DNA of 64,000 nucleotides from Lachnospiraceae bacterium (GCA_022845895.1 AP025573.1:3320501-3384500), one strand, 5' to 3'. Numbered from the stretch's first letter, positions 17,828 through 26,507 are shown. Made by a program: numbers and translations. The notes: generated by a model not told the origin, from the letters alone.

Positions 17828-18322
17828 CTATATATATTGCTTTATGACCGAATATGCCTCGTACAGTTCTTCGTAGGACATCCTGCAGTTTGCCGGGCTT
17901 GTAGACGGCAGCGCAACCGCCTCGATTCCTGTCTTCGGCATGCAGTACCGCTTATACAGCTGTGCCGCCTTCGTGCCTGTCGTAAAAACTGCCTGTATCG
18001 GAGCATGTTTCAATATGATGTCCAAATCGTTTGCCACAGGGTTGCGGATGCTGCTGTCATCCGCGCCTTTTATGTCGCAGCCCGCCAGCACATCCCACAC
18101 TGCAATCTTATATTTCAGGGCAAATGCTGTCTTTTCCTCTTTCGTCTGCGGCTGCGGGGCCCCGCATACATCTGGGAGCACTTTCCAGAACCGGTTCCTT
18201 GGATGTCCATAATAGAAGCCGACTTCCCTGGATTTAGGGGATGGCATTGTGCCAAGCATCAATATACGGGATTGCTCATTGTAAATGGGCTGAAAATTAT
18301 GAGTAATATATTCCTGCTGCAT
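17828..18322 (-). CDS. DNA-deoxyinosine glycosylase (UDG superfamily)
   Basis: A 164-aa protein with the family motifs RILMLGTMPSPKSREVGFYYGHPRNRFWKVL (catalytic region, about residues 18-48) and a late PSTSPAN segment. The family (UDG family 6, hypoxanthine-DNA glycosylase) removes deaminated adenine from DNA. The ATG follows AGGAGGTAGGAAG. It precedes the macrodomain gene and may be cotranscribed with it. Length is typical. Confidence 0.88.
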   Translation of the reverse strand: MQQEYITHNFQPIYNEQSRILMLGTMPSPKSREVGFYYGHPRNRFWKVLPDVCGAPQPQTKEEKTAFALKYKIAVWDVLAGCDIKGADDSSIRNPVANDLDIILKHAPIQAVFTTGTKAAQLYKRYCMPKTGIEAVALPSTSPANCRMSYEELYEAYSVIKQYI

Positions 18323-18468
18323 CTTCCTACCTCCTGTCTGTACAAGGTCAGCTGGCAGAGGAACACAAGGTTAATAGCTGCCAATCGACGCCAATCATTC
18401 ATACTATACAGCATCACGCTTGGCTCGTCAAACAGCACGGTGTAAATTCGTGAAATCTTAAACTTTTG

Positions 18469-18497
18469 TTGAGTAAACATACTCATTATGCTATAAT
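18469..18497 (+). promoter_or_regulatory. Promoter of the hydEGF operon
   Basis: TTGAGT (18469-18474) and a perfect TATAAT (18492-18497) are 17 bp apart. The predicted transcription start near 18504 gives a leader of about 147 nt before hydE. Confidence 0.82.
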
Positions 18498-18503
18498 TCA
18501 TAC

Positions 18504-18650
18504 AAACGTACTAATCACAAAGGTATATCCTGAGTGAAAAGGCGCACAGAAAAGTTCGATATAACAAGGAGATACTATTCTCTGACGAAGGTCTGCGCCT
18601 ATAGGTGCAGATTTTTTTTATTTCCTACGATATTTATCCAGAGGTGATAT
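18504..18650 (+). promoter_or_regulatory. Attenuator-like leader of hydE with alternative hairpins
   Basis: AGGCGCA at 18540-18546 is exactly complementary to TGCGCCT at 18594-18600 and can close a domain of about 47 nt. The same 18593-18599 segment (CTGCGCC) also forms the 5' arm of an intrinsic terminator with GGTGCAG (18604-18610). The two structures exclude each other, as in riboswitches and attenuators. The internal domain contains GGAGATACTATTCTCT, which can form a small hairpin. It does not match a riboswitch class that I can recall. The hydE ribosome-binding site AGAGGTG is outside both hairpins. Confidence 0.6.
18593..18619 (+). terminator. Conditional terminator in the hydE leader
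   Basis: CTGCGCC and GGTGCAG (one G-U pair) form a 7-bp stem with a TATA loop, followed by eight T. It lies upstream of hydE, so unconditional termination would silence the operon. Confidence 0.78.
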
Positions 18651-19691
18651 ATGAGAGAGCTCATCGACAAGCTACAGGAAAATAAGGCTTTATCCAAATA
18701 CGAATGGACCGTATTAATCGAAGGTCGGTCGCCAGAACTCGCTGAGTATCTGTTCCAGCAGGCGCGCAGCGTACGCCACAAGTATTACGGACATGACGTG
18801 TATGTCCGGGGACTGATTGAATTTACCAATTACTGCAGAAATGACTGCCTTTACTGCGGTATTCGTAAAAGTAACCTGAAGGTGTCCCGATACCGGCTGT
18901 CCAAGGAGGAGATACTCTCCTGCTGCGAAACAGGTTATAGCCTGGGGTTTCGCACTTTCGTACTTCAAGGTGGGGAAGATGCCGGTTATGACGACTCCAG
19001 GCTGTGCGGCATCATATCCGCTATAAAGACAGGCTGGCCAGACTGTGCTATTACTTTATCTGTCGGGGAGCGCAGCTATGACAGTTATAAGGCTCTCCAT
19101 GACGCTGGTGCAGACCGTTATCTTCTCCGTCATGAAACATACGATGCAGAGCACTACGCAAAGCTGCATCCGCCTCTGTTGAAAGCGGCAGATCGTCAGG
19201 ATTGCCTGTGGAACCTGAAAAAGATTGGTTACCAGGTGGGAACCGGCTTCATGGTTGGCTCGCCTTACCAGACTGCCGGGCATCTTGCAGAGGATATGCT
19301 GTTTATAAAGGATTTAGATCCGCAGATGGTTGGCATCGGCCCATTCATTTCCCACCGTGACACGCCATTTGCCGGACAGTCTTCCGGCACGCTGGAGCTT
19401 ACATTATTTATGCTCGGTCTACTGAGGCTCATGATTCCCAAGGTGCTTCTCCCCGCCACGACAGCACTTGGAACGATTCATCCAAAAGGGCGGGAACTTG
19501 GAATCCAGGCCGGCGCAAATGTTGTCATGCCGAATCTGTCTCCTACGACTGTCCGGAAAGATTATGCGCTCTATGACAATAAAATCTGTACCGGCGATGA
19601 AGCTGCGGAGTGCAGGAACTGCCTGGAGCGCCGTATGGAATCAATCGGATATCACGTAGTTACCACTCGTGGTGACTCACTGAATATATAA
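18651..19691 (+). CDS. hydE: [FeFe]-hydrogenase H-cluster radical SAM maturase HydE
   Basis: A 346-aa radical SAM protein. The cluster motif CRNDCLYCG (C-x3-C-x2-C) is near residues 60-68, in the setting LIEFTNYCRNDCLYCGIR typical of HydE. QGGEDAGYDD and the LRHETYDAEHY segment are also family features. HydE works with HydG and HydF to build the two-iron subcluster with its CO, CN and dithiomethylamine ligands. hydG follows after 36 bp and hydF after that, so the three maturases form one operon. No hydrogenase structural gene is in the window. Confidence 0.96.
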   Translation: MRELIDKLQENKALSKYEWTVLIEGRSPELAEYLFQQARSVRHKYYGHDVYVRGLIEFTNYCRNDCLYCGIRKSNLKVSRYRLSKEEILSCCETGYSLGFRTFVLQGGEDAGYDDSRLCGIISAIKTGWPDCAITLSVGERSYDSYKALHDAGADRYLLRHETYDAEHYAKLHPPLLKAADRQDCLWNLKKIGYQVGTGFMVGSPYQTAGHLAEDMLFIKDLDPQMVGIGPFISHRDTPFAGQSSGTLELTLFMLGLLRLMIPKVLLPATTALGTIHPKGRELGIQAGANVVMPNLSPTTVRKDYALYDNKICTGDEAAECRNCLERRMESIGYHVVTTRGDSLNI

Positions 19692-19727
19692 CTTATAAAT
19701 CTTATAAAATAATGGAGGTAATGTACT

Positions 19728-21149
19728 ATGTATGATGTAAATTCAAAACATGCGGATGATTTCATCAATCACGAGGAAATCCAGGAAACACTGGCCTATG
19801 CCGATGAGAACAAAAACAACCATGCATTAATCGAGTCACTTATTGAGAAGGCAAAGCTTAGAAAGGGGCTGACTCACCGCGAAGCTTCTGTTCTGCTCGC
19901 ATGTGAAGATGCGGATATGAACGAAAAAATCTTCCGTCTGGCAGAACAGATTAAAAAGGATTTTTATGGAAATCGGATTGTTCTGTTTGCCCCGCTCTAT
20001 CTTTCCAACTACTGCATCAACGGCTGTACATATTGTCCATACCACATGAAGAATAAGCATATTGCCCGCAAGAAGCTCACACAGGAAGAAATCCGCAAAG
20101 AAGTCATCGCCCTGCAGGACATGGGGCATAAGCGGCTTGCCTTAGAGGCCGGAGAAGACCCTGTACGCAACACGATGGAGTATTATCTCGACTGTATCAA
20201 CACCATTTACAGCATCAAACATAAAAATGGCGCAATACGAAGGGTAAATATCAATATCGCCGCTACCACGGTTGATAACTACAGGCTGTTAAAAGAAGCA
20301 GGAATCGGCACCTACATCCTCTTCCAGGAAACATATCACAAGGAAAGTTATCTGCAGCTTCATCCAACCGGTCCAAAGCATGATTACAACTATCATACGG
20401 AAGCCATGGACCGTGCGATGGAAGGCGGTATTGATGATGTGGGCGTCGGCGTATTGTTCGGCCTCGACAAATTCCGGTATGAATTTGCCGGACTACTCAT
20501 GCACGCTGAGCATCTGGAAGCTGCGTTCGGAGTCGGCCCGCATACAATCAGCGTACCACGCCTGAGAAATGCAGACGATATCGATGCCGATGCATTTACA
20601 AACGGCATTGATGACGACACCTTTGCAAAAATAGTTGCCTGTATACGAATCGCTGTACCTTATACCGGTATGATTATCTCCACACGTGAAAGCCAGAAAA
20701 CGCGTGAAAGAGTGCTCCATCTCGGTATCTCGCAAATCAGCGGAGGTTCCAGGACAAGCGTAGGCGGCTACTGCGAACCAGAGCCAGAAGACGAGAAATC
20801 CGAACAGTTCGACGTCATTGACAACCGTACCCTCGATGAAGTCGTACGCTGGCTTATGGAGATGGACTATCTGCCAAGCTTCTGTACCGCCTGTTATCGC
20901 GAAGGCCGTACAGGCGACCGCTTTATGTCTCTGTGCAAGAGTGGGCAGATACAGAACTGCTGCCATCCAAACGCCTTGATGACGCTGGAAGAATATCTGA
21001 TGGATTACGCATCACCTGAAACGAAAGCCATCGGAGACAAATTGATAGATAAAGAAGTCTTAAACGTTCCAAATGAAAAAGCACGGCAGGTCGTACTCGA
21101 GAACCTTCGCCTCATACGCGAAAACAACCGGCGAGACTTCCGGTTCTAA
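19728..21149 (+). CDS. hydG: [FeFe]-hydrogenase H-cluster maturase HydG (tyrosine lyase)
   Basis: A 473-aa radical SAM enzyme. The cluster motif is CINGCTYCPYH near residue 89-99, and the C-terminal auxiliary cluster cysteines appear in CTACYREGRTGDRFMSLC and CKSGQIQNC. HydG splits tyrosine to make the CO and CN ligands of the H-cluster and p-cresol. The start follows AATGGAGGTAATGTACT. Length equals the family norm (about 470). Confidence 0.97.
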   Translation: MYDVNSKHADDFINHEEIQETLAYADENKNNHALIESLIEKAKLRKGLTHREASVLLACEDADMNEKIFRLAEQIKKDFYGNRIVLFAPLYLSNYCINGCTYCPYHMKNKHIARKKLTQEEIRKEVIALQDMGHKRLALEAGEDPVRNTMEYYLDCINTIYSIKHKNGAIRRVNINIAATTVDNYRLLKEAGIGTYILFQETYHKESYLQLHPTGPKHDYNYHTEAMDRAMEGGIDDVGVGVLFGLDKFRYEFAGLLMHAEHLEAAFGVGPHTISVPRLRNADDIDADAFTNGIDDDTFAKIVACIRIAVPYTGMIISTRESQKTRERVLHLGISQISGGSRTSVGGYCEPEPEDEKSEQFDVIDNRTLDEVVRWLMEMDYLPSFCTACYREGRTGDRFMSLCKSGQIQNCCHPNALMTLEEYLMDYASPETKAIGDKLIDKEVLNVPNEKARQVVLENLRLIRENNRRDFRF

Positions 21150-21152
21150 ATA

Positions 21153-21234
21153 TTTGGGGACGGAGGTTTTCTAAAAAAACCCCGTCCCCAATTAAAATAT
21201 CCCTGTCCCTTTTTCAATTCACTATGTCCCTTAT
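21153..21234. repeat. Intergenic palindromic repeat, copy D
   Basis: The stem ATTTGGGGACGGAGG / CCCCGTCCCCAAT (21153-21193) has lost pairing at GGAGG versus CCCC. The tail has TATCCCTGTCCCTTTT and CTATGTCCC. It lies between hydG and hydF inside the operon. Confidence 0.8.
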
Positions 21235-21249
21235 GGAAAGGAATAATAT

Positions 21250-22464
21250 ATGAGCTTAAACAGTACCCCTTCTTCCGAACGTATCCATATTGGTATCTTC
21301 GGAAAGCGCAATGCTGGCAAATCCAGTATTATCAATGCTCTTACCGGGCAGAACCTGGCAATCGTATCAGATGTAAAAGGTACGACAACCGACCCTGTTC
21401 TCAAGGCAATGGAGCTTCTCCCACTCGGCCCCGTCGTTATGATTGACACACCTGGACTTGACGACGAAGGCGATCTGGGCGCTCTCAGAATACAAAAAGC
21501 CTATCAGGTATTGAATAAAACAGATATTGCAATACTTGTGGTCGATGGAACTGTCGGAATGACCAAAGAAGACCATGCCATTTTAAATCGTATAAAAGAA
21601 AAAGGAATACCTTCCATCGTCGTTTTGAATAAGGCAGACATCGCTCTGCCAGGACAGTTTACGGATGCCCCCTCACTTGGGCTGGCCCCAGAGGATTATT
21701 TTATGTGGGTGAGCGCCTCTGATATGAGTAATATATTTGAGTTAAAAGAACTTATCGCTACACTTGTCCCTGCAGATGACCCTAAATTAAGAATTGTAGG
21801 CGACCTTATCGAGCCTTCAGACTTCATCATACTAGTTGTTCCAATTGATAAGGCGGCGCCAAAGGGACGCCTCATACTACCTCAGCAGCAGACCATACGC
21901 GATATCCTGGAAGCTGATGCTGCTGCCATTGTCATAAAAGAAAATGAATTATCCCACACCCTTTCATCTCTTGGGAAAAAGCCGGCTATGGTAATTACAG
22001 ACAGTCAGGTATTTGGAAAAGTATCAAAAGAAACACCGGATGATATTCCACTCACCTCGTTTTCAATCTTGTTTGCAAGATATAAAGGCAGTTTAAGAAC
22101 AGTAGTAGACGGCGCCAGGACTTTAGGCACACTGGAGGATGGTGATACAGTCCTTATCGCTGAAGGATGTACACATCACAGACAGTGCGACGATATTGGC
22201 ACCGTAAAGCTGCCCCGACTGATTCAAAATTACACAGGGAAAAATATCAACTTTGAGTTTACAAGCGGCACCGAATTCCCAATTGACTTATCCACATATA
22301 AGCTGGTTATCCACTGCGGTGGCTGTACCTTAAACGAACGTGAAATGAAATACCGACTGAAATGTGCAGAAGATGCACGATTACCAATAACGAACTACGG
22401 AATTGCCATAGCACATATGAATGGTATACTAGAGCGGAGCATAGAAATATTCCCAGAATTATAA
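21250..22464 (+). CDS. hydF: [FeFe]-hydrogenase maturation GTPase HydF
   Basis: A 404-aa protein with a G domain (about 10-170): P-loop GKRNAGKSSI, switch region GTTTDPV, DTPGLDD and NKAD. A dimerisation domain follows, then the [4Fe-4S] cluster domain with EGCTHHRQC and the final HCGGC motif (about 350-356). HydF receives the [2Fe] precursor from HydE and HydG and delivers it to the hydrogenase apoprotein. It closes the hydEGF operon and is followed by palindromic repeat copy E. Confidence 0.96.
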   Translation: MSLNSTPSSERIHIGIFGKRNAGKSSIINALTGQNLAIVSDVKGTTTDPVLKAMELLPLGPVVMIDTPGLDDEGDLGALRIQKAYQVLNKTDIAILVVDGTVGMTKEDHAILNRIKEKGIPSIVVLNKADIALPGQFTDAPSLGLAPEDYFMWVSASDMSNIFELKELIATLVPADDPKLRIVGDLIEPSDFIILVVPIDKAAPKGRLILPQQQTIRDILEADAAAIVIKENELSHTLSSLGKKPAMVITDSQVFGKVSKETPDDIPLTSFSILFARYKGSLRTVVDGARTLGTLEDGDTVLIAEGCTHHRQCDDIGTVKLPRLIQNYTGKNINFEFTSGTEFPIDLSTYKLVIHCGGCTLNEREMKYRLKCAEDARLPITNYGIAIAHMNGILERSIEIFPEL

Positions 22465-22465
22465 A

Positions 22466-22525
22466 AAGGGACACCCTATTTTTAATTAGGGACGGAGGAA
22501 AATTAAAAAACCTCCGTCCCTAATT
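22466..22525. repeat. Intergenic palindromic repeat, copy E
   Basis: AATTAGGGACGGAGG / CCTCCGTCCCTAATT forms a 15-bp stem (22484-22525). The changed base pair (G to A on the left arm, matched by T on the right) keeps the stem. The tail AAAAAGGGACACCC lies on the left. It starts two bases after the hydF stop and could end the operon. Confidence 0.85.
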
Positions 22526-22670
22526 TGTCCCCAATTTCTTCAGAACTTCTAAATCTTGCCGTAAAATTCTTTATAAATTCTTCAGAAATGCTACAATACA
22601 TCTTTATTTCTTTTCGTTACAATATTCATATCAAATTAAAACATTATCTTTTCCTAGGGGGGATTTTGAT

Positions 22671-23270
22671 ATGAAGACAATGGCAAAGAAAATTGAAAGC
22701 ACTGTTTTATCGCTCAGTCCATTTACTGAATTAAACTATGAACGTACGTATTCTGTTGATTCTTTAATTCTTATGTTTTTCGCATTCTCTGGAATCGGCT
22801 GGATTTGGGAGGTATTTTTACATATCATTGAAGATGGCATGATTATAAACCGGGGCGTTATGACTGGTCCATGGCTTCCAATATATGGTATGGGCGGCGT
22901 CTTGATACTGGTTGTTCTTAAGAGCTGGAGAAACCATCCTACGCAGCTTCTTTGCATGATCATGGGATTATGTGGAGTGATTGAATATGTAACAAGCCTT
23001 ATGTTGGAAACTATATTTGGTGCCAGATGGTGGGATTACAGCGATATGTTTCTTAACATCAACGGCAGGGTTTGTGTGGAAGGTCTTGTGATATTTGGTA
23101 TCGGCGGTCTTTTCTTTATATATATCATCGCTCCTAAAATGGACAACCTGCTGCAGAAGTTTTCATCGAGGTCTAAATTCATCGTGTGTGTATTTTTGAC
23201 CGCTGTATTTCTGGGCGACCTAGTGCACATGTTCATAGCACCTAACATGGGATTCGGTATAACTTCATAA
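22671..23270 (+). CDS. Putative ABC-transporter type IV membrane protein (PF06541-like)
   Basis: A 199-aa protein with about five membrane helices. The conserved pattern FSGIGWIWEVFLHIIEDG, NRGVMTGPWLPIYGMGG and GARWWDYSDMFLNINGRVC is that of the CmpB / 'putative ABC transporter permease' family common in clostridia. The function of the family is not established. A GGGGGGATTTTGAT site precedes ATG 22671; the ATG three codons later is an alternative. It is flanked by palindromic repeats on both sides. Confidence 0.85.
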   Translation: MKTMAKKIESTVLSLSPFTELNYERTYSVDSLILMFFAFSGIGWIWEVFLHIIEDGMIINRGVMTGPWLPIYGMGGVLILVVLKSWRNHPTQLLCMIMGLCGVIEYVTSLMLETIFGARWWDYSDMFLNINGRVCVEGLVIFGIGGLFFIYIIAPKMDNLLQKFSSRSKFIVCVFLTAVFLGDLVHMFIAPNMGFGITS

Positions 23271-23273
23271 TCA

Positions 23274-23345
23274 GGCAAACATTGGCCGGGGACGGAGGTT
23301 TTTTAGAAAACCTCCGTCCCCGGCCAATGTTTGCCCTGTCCCTTT
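23274..23345. repeat. Intergenic palindromic repeat, copy F
   Basis: Perfect 25-bp arms (23274-23298 and 23311-23335) with the core GGGGACGGAGG and outer arms GGCAAACATTGGCC/GGCCAATGTTTGCC not seen in other copies. The tail CCCTGTCCCTTTT runs into the stop of the following minus-strand gene. It lies between convergent genes. Confidence 0.9.
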
Positions 23346-23602
23346 TATAATCTACTTTTCCACAATTTGTGGATTAAGTATTCTTTTGCCTCTTTACAGT
23401 CTTTTATATGTATTGATTTATTTCCGATAATATATTCAACTGTCTCCTGCCATTCTTTTAGTTCGTATTCGTTTTCATCTATTGACTCTATTGCTCCCAA
23501 TACTTTATCACTATATATAGGCAGAATGACATCTGACAAATAGACACATCCCGCTTTGGACGCTATCACCGCCAGCAGCTCTTCCCTCGTATTCTTTTTC
23601 AT
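23345..23602 (-). CDS. Small soluble hypothetical protein of 85 aa
   Basis: The product is charged, mainly helical in appearance and has no membrane segment; it begins MKKNTREELLAVIASKAGCV and contains LKEWQETVEYIIGNKSI. The ATG at 23602 has GGAAGGGAATAG upstream. I do not recognise a family. It is convergent with the preceding membrane protein gene and about 200 bp downstream of a serine recombinase. That 200-bp gap is A/T-rich and shows no clear gene. Confidence 0.7.
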   Translation of the reverse strand: MKKNTREELLAVIASKAGCVYLSDVILPIYSDKVLGAIESIDENEYELKEWQETVEYIIGNKSIHIKDCKEAKEYLIHKLWKSRL

Positions 23603-23802
23603 CTTCTATTCCCTTCCTGCGCCTTATCCGACTACATCCCCTCAAAGAAATATGGCTACAAAATCAGACATTTTTATCCATCAATGATACTATTATTTTA
23701 TGTAATCGCTTTAATTAAGTAGGATTTGTGTTAAAACGCTTTGAACTTTGTTGTTATTATATGGAAATTTATGTCTACATTTCTATCCATTTTTATACCA
23801 AT

Positions 23803-24426
23803 TTATCGTCCATGTATATCATTCTCTTCTATATAGAGCTTAATCCATTTTGAAACTGTCGTATGGTTCGTCCCCATGATCTTCCCTGCCCTGCGCATAC
23901 TAATCTTGCCCTGTCTCCACAGTTCGAACACGTGAGGAAACTCCTCCGGTATCTCTTTTGCAGGCCGGCCGAAAGCAACGCCCCTCGACTTGGCAACCGC
24001 AATTCCTTCCGCCTGCCTCTGCCGTATATTCTCACGTTCTATCTGGGCCACATACGACAGTATCTGTAGTACGATATCTGCGATAAACTTACCGGTAAGT
24101 CCGTTTACCTGGTTCCTCGTATCCAGCAGCGGAAAATCTATGACGACAATATCAACATCCTTTGTTTTCGTCAGGAGCCTCCATTGTTCTATAATCTCAT
24201 CATAATTTCTCCCCAATCGGTCAATTGACTTCACGAACACAACATCTCCTGCATGCAGCTTGTTCATCATATTCTGATAATTGGGCCGATCGAAATCTTT
24301 TCCCGACTGCTTGTCTATGTATATGTTTTCTTCCGGCACTGATACTTTTTCCAACGCTGCAATCTGACGCCCGATGTTCTGTTCCTTGCTCGATACCCTG
24401 ACATAACCATAGCATATTTTATCCAT
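23803..24426 (-). CDS. Serine recombinase (resolvase/invertase family)
   Basis: A 207-aa protein. The catalytic domain (1-140) has YGYVRVSSKEQN with the active serine near residue 12, KSIDRLGRN with the conserved arginines, and the dimer helix ending QIERENIRQRQAEG. A helix-turn-helix (about 165-200: GKISMRRAGKIMGTNHTTVS) follows. Start 24426 is preferred over 24483 because AAGGAGAGATCAG precedes it. It shares much of its sequence with the recombinase at 53287-53886. No convincing inverted repeats or invertible promoter were found around it, so its target is unknown. Confidence 0.93.
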   Translation of the reverse strand: MDKICYGYVRVSSKEQNIGRQIAALEKVSVPEENIYIDKQSGKDFDRPNYQNMMNKLHAGDVVFVKSIDRLGRNYDEIIEQWRLLTKTKDVDIVVIDFPLLDTRNQVNGLTGKFIADIVLQILSYVAQIERENIRQRQAEGIAVAKSRGVAFGRPAKEIPEEFPHVFELWRQGKISMRRAGKIMGTNHTTVSKWIKLYIEENDIHGR

Positions 24427-24579
24427 TCTGATCTCTCCTTCTCCGTATATAATATCGTAAATGAGAGTATTATATATTTCCAAATATTACCATATGTTAT
24501 GATATAAAACAGTTGTTTTGACAGAATGATATTATAATAATCGAGTAGGAGGCTAGCCATTACTTGGTTAGCCTCCCTC

Positions 24580-24616
24580 TCACACCACCGTGCGTACCGT
24601 TCGGTACACGGCGGTT
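24580..24616 (-). ncRNA. Group II intron domain V
   Basis: A 37-nt hairpin with a GAAC tetraloop and a CG-containing bulge region, followed by a GAGGCTAACC...GGCTAGCCTCC stem that fits domain VI. Domain V is the catalytic core hairpin of group II introns. Confidence 0.75.
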
Positions 24617-24624
24617 CAATCAAC

Positions 24625-25420
24625 TTAACAAGCACCACACCTTTCGGTATAGTAGTCTAACATTGAGATTAGTCCAAATGAAGCTAATCTCTTGTTTGTT
24701 ATAGCTGGGCTCACATCTGATGCTCTACATACTCTTGCATAACCTTTTGCGTATGTAGTTCTCCATGCTGCCCATCTTGGAACTCCAGGTTTTATCAGAT
24801 TTTGCGCTCTGTTTTGAGGTGTTTTCCAATATTTCCAGACACACATACGTATTCGATATCTTATACGTCCATCCATATCTCTACATATGCTTTTCATACT
24901 ACCGATTTTAAAATAATTTATCCACCCTCTGGTTAGTTCATTAAGTTTCTTTATTTATACTGATGTGCCTTACTGTCAAAATAAAATCCAAATCCAAGGT
25001 ATTTAGTCCGCTTGGTCTGTCTACCTTGCTCTTTGTCACATTTACTTTAAACCCTAGATTTACCTCAATAAACTTCGTGAGATTTCTCATCACTCGCCTT
25101 GCCGACATTTCACTACCGACCATGATAATACAGTCGTCCGCATATCTGACAACGTTCAGTCCTCTTTGTTCCATCTCCTTGTCCAGTTCATTTAGCATGA
25201 TGTTTGCCAGAAGTGGCGAGAGACTTACACCTTGTGGTGTGCCTATCACTGATTCCTTGTATTCATCATCTACCATAATTCCACTGACTAAGAACTTTCT
25301 GATGATTGAAATAACTTCTCCATCTTTGATTGTTCTTCCTATAAGGGTCATCAGTTTGTCATGGTTTACTGTGTCAAAGAACTTTTCCAAATCAATGTCA
25401 ACTATCCAATGCAAATGAAA
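24625..25420 (-). pseudogene. Group II intron reverse transcriptase/maturase remnant
   Basis: Recognisable pieces on the minus strand are WIVDIDLEKFFDTVNHDKLM, the RT motif GTPQGVSLSPLLANI and the active-site YADD, then PSGLN. Near 25015 the frame breaks: KYLGFGFYFDSKAHQYK continues in another frame and stops near 24955. The maturase end (LNELTRGWINYFKIGSMKS to YWKTPQNRAQNLIKPGVPRW) follows after a loss of about 30-40 residues. The first third of the protein is absent. It is therefore not functional. Confidence 0.88.
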
Positions 25421-25557
25421 CCGCTGTGAGACCTCCACGCTTAAGGTGCACGCTCTTTCTCTCCATCTATCCGCCGCATTTACTCTGCTTCTACAAATGT
25501 GGTAGTTATCAGACTTTATTGCTCCCTCTAGAGCGCGCCCACGGCGCGCAAACCAAA

Positions 25558-25583
25558 AAGCGGAGCGCCTCAGGCGCTCCGAA
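25558..25583 (-). terminator. Terminator of the sirtuin gene
   Basis: On the minus strand CGGAGCGCC-TGA-GGCGCTCCG is followed by CTTTTTGG. It lies about 30 bp after the sirtuin stop codon. Confidence 0.88.
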
Positions 25584-25608
25584 ATTTTAATCCATGTCAA
25601 TATGTTTT

Positions 25609-26337
25609 TTATCTGTGTACAGCTATCTGTCCTAGCACTTCACCGATAGGTGCGGCAATTGTCAGATCCGCGCCCACTTCCTTCGCCGTAGCACTTTTGT
25701 TAATCACCACAAGGTGACTGCCTCTGAAATAGTCGATAAATCCGGCTGCCGGATACACGATGAGCGACGTGCCGCCGATAATAAGAGTATCCGCCTCGCA
25801 GATTGCCTTAATGCTTTTTGATATGACCCCCGCATCCAGACTTTCCTCGTAAAGTACCACATCCGGCTTGATGAGCCCGCCGCACCCGCACCTTGGGATG
25901 CCGTCTGCCTGCTTGACATATGCCGCCTCATAGAACTTTCCACAAGCCTGGCAATTGTTTCTGTGGATACTGCCGTGGAGTTCCAGTACATTCCTGCTTC
26001 CTGCGGCCTGATGCAGTCCGTCAATATTCTGTGTCACGATTGCCTCCAGCTTTCCGGCCTCCTCCAGTTCCGCCAGCTTCTTATGGGCCGGATTCGGCTC
26101 TGCATCCAGAAACATCATCTTCTCCTTATAAAACTCATAGAAATCCTCTGTATTCCTCGTAAAGAAGCTGTGGCTCACTATCTGTTCCGGTGAATACTTG
26201 TACTTCTGCCTGTAAAGTCCATCCGCGCTTCTGAAATCCGGAATACTGCTCTCTGTAGAGACCCCCGCGCCTCCGAAAAATACGATGCGGCTGCTCTCAT
26301 CGATAATCTCCTGAAGTCTCCTCACATCCTCGTCCAT
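25609..26337 (-). CDS. NAD-dependent protein deacylase, Sir2 family
   Basis: A 242-aa sirtuin. NAD binding is shown by FFGGAGVSTESSIPDFRS (about 20-37), the catalytic histidine by QNIDGLHQAAG and LELHGSIHRNNC, and a zinc ribbon by C-x2-C (QACGKF) and the later CGCGG. The length and motifs fit a single-domain bacterial deacetylase rather than SirTM. It removes acyl groups from lysine with NAD as cosubstrate. AGGAGGTAATACC precedes the ATG. It forms its own unit with a clear terminator. Confidence 0.95.
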   Translation of the reverse strand: MDEDVRRLQEIIDESSRIVFFGGAGVSTESSIPDFRSADGLYRQKYKYSPEQIVSHSFFTRNTEDFYEFYKEKMMFLDAEPNPAHKKLAELEEAGKLEAIVTQNIDGLHQAAGSRNVLELHGSIHRNNCQACGKFYEAAYVKQADGIPRCGCGGLIKPDVVLYEESLDAGVISKSIKAICEADTLIIGGTSLIVYPAAGFIDYFRGSHLVVINKSATAKEVGADLTIAAPIGEVLGQIAVHR

Positions 26338-26458
26338 GGTATTACCTCCTGTCCGTTATCCATAAATATTGAACTCGTACTAGTCTGCCTGCATATCCCT
26401 TCTTTCGCTTACAATCTAGTTTGCCTGATTCAATTACACTGTAATTCTATTATAGCGC

Positions 26459-26497
26459 AAAAAAACCATGCTGTAATCCTATAAATACAGCATGGTT
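26459..26497 (-). terminator. Terminator of the HAD phosphatase gene
   Basis: On the minus strand AACCATGCTGTA and TACAGCATGGTT form a perfect 12-bp stem with a 10-base loop, followed by TTTTTTGC. It starts 11 bp past the stop codon. Confidence 0.9.
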
Positions 26498-26507
26498 CTA
26501 TTATCTT

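Larger units (their letters stand above)
24535..25550 (-). mobile_element. Internally deleted group II intron
   Basis: The minus strand retains a 5' ribozyme part (about 25550-25425, with GGGAGCAATAAAGTC and CTTAAGCGTGGAGGTCTCAC like domain I of Firmicute introns), part of a reverse transcriptase/maturase, and at the 3' end domain V (24580-24616, GAACCGCCGTGTACC-GAAC-GGTACGCACGG) followed by a domain VI hairpin and CCTACTCGATT. Most of domain I to IV and the first part of the protein are missing. It lies between a sirtuin gene terminator and the recombinase. Exact ends are uncertain by some tens of bases. Confidence 0.78.

Noticed and set aside
18540..18600. Known riboswitch (SAM, THF, preQ1, c-di-GMP, TPP, fluoride) in the hydE leader
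   Set aside because: None of the core motifs that I remember for these classes is present, so only an unassigned leader is reported.
23603..23802. Second invertible region next to the recombinase at 23803
   Set aside because: Only a weak imperfect match (about 12 of 16 bases) between ATGGATAAAAATGTCT (complement of about 23668-23683) and the sequence at 23760-23775, without a clear promoter inside. Not enough to call.
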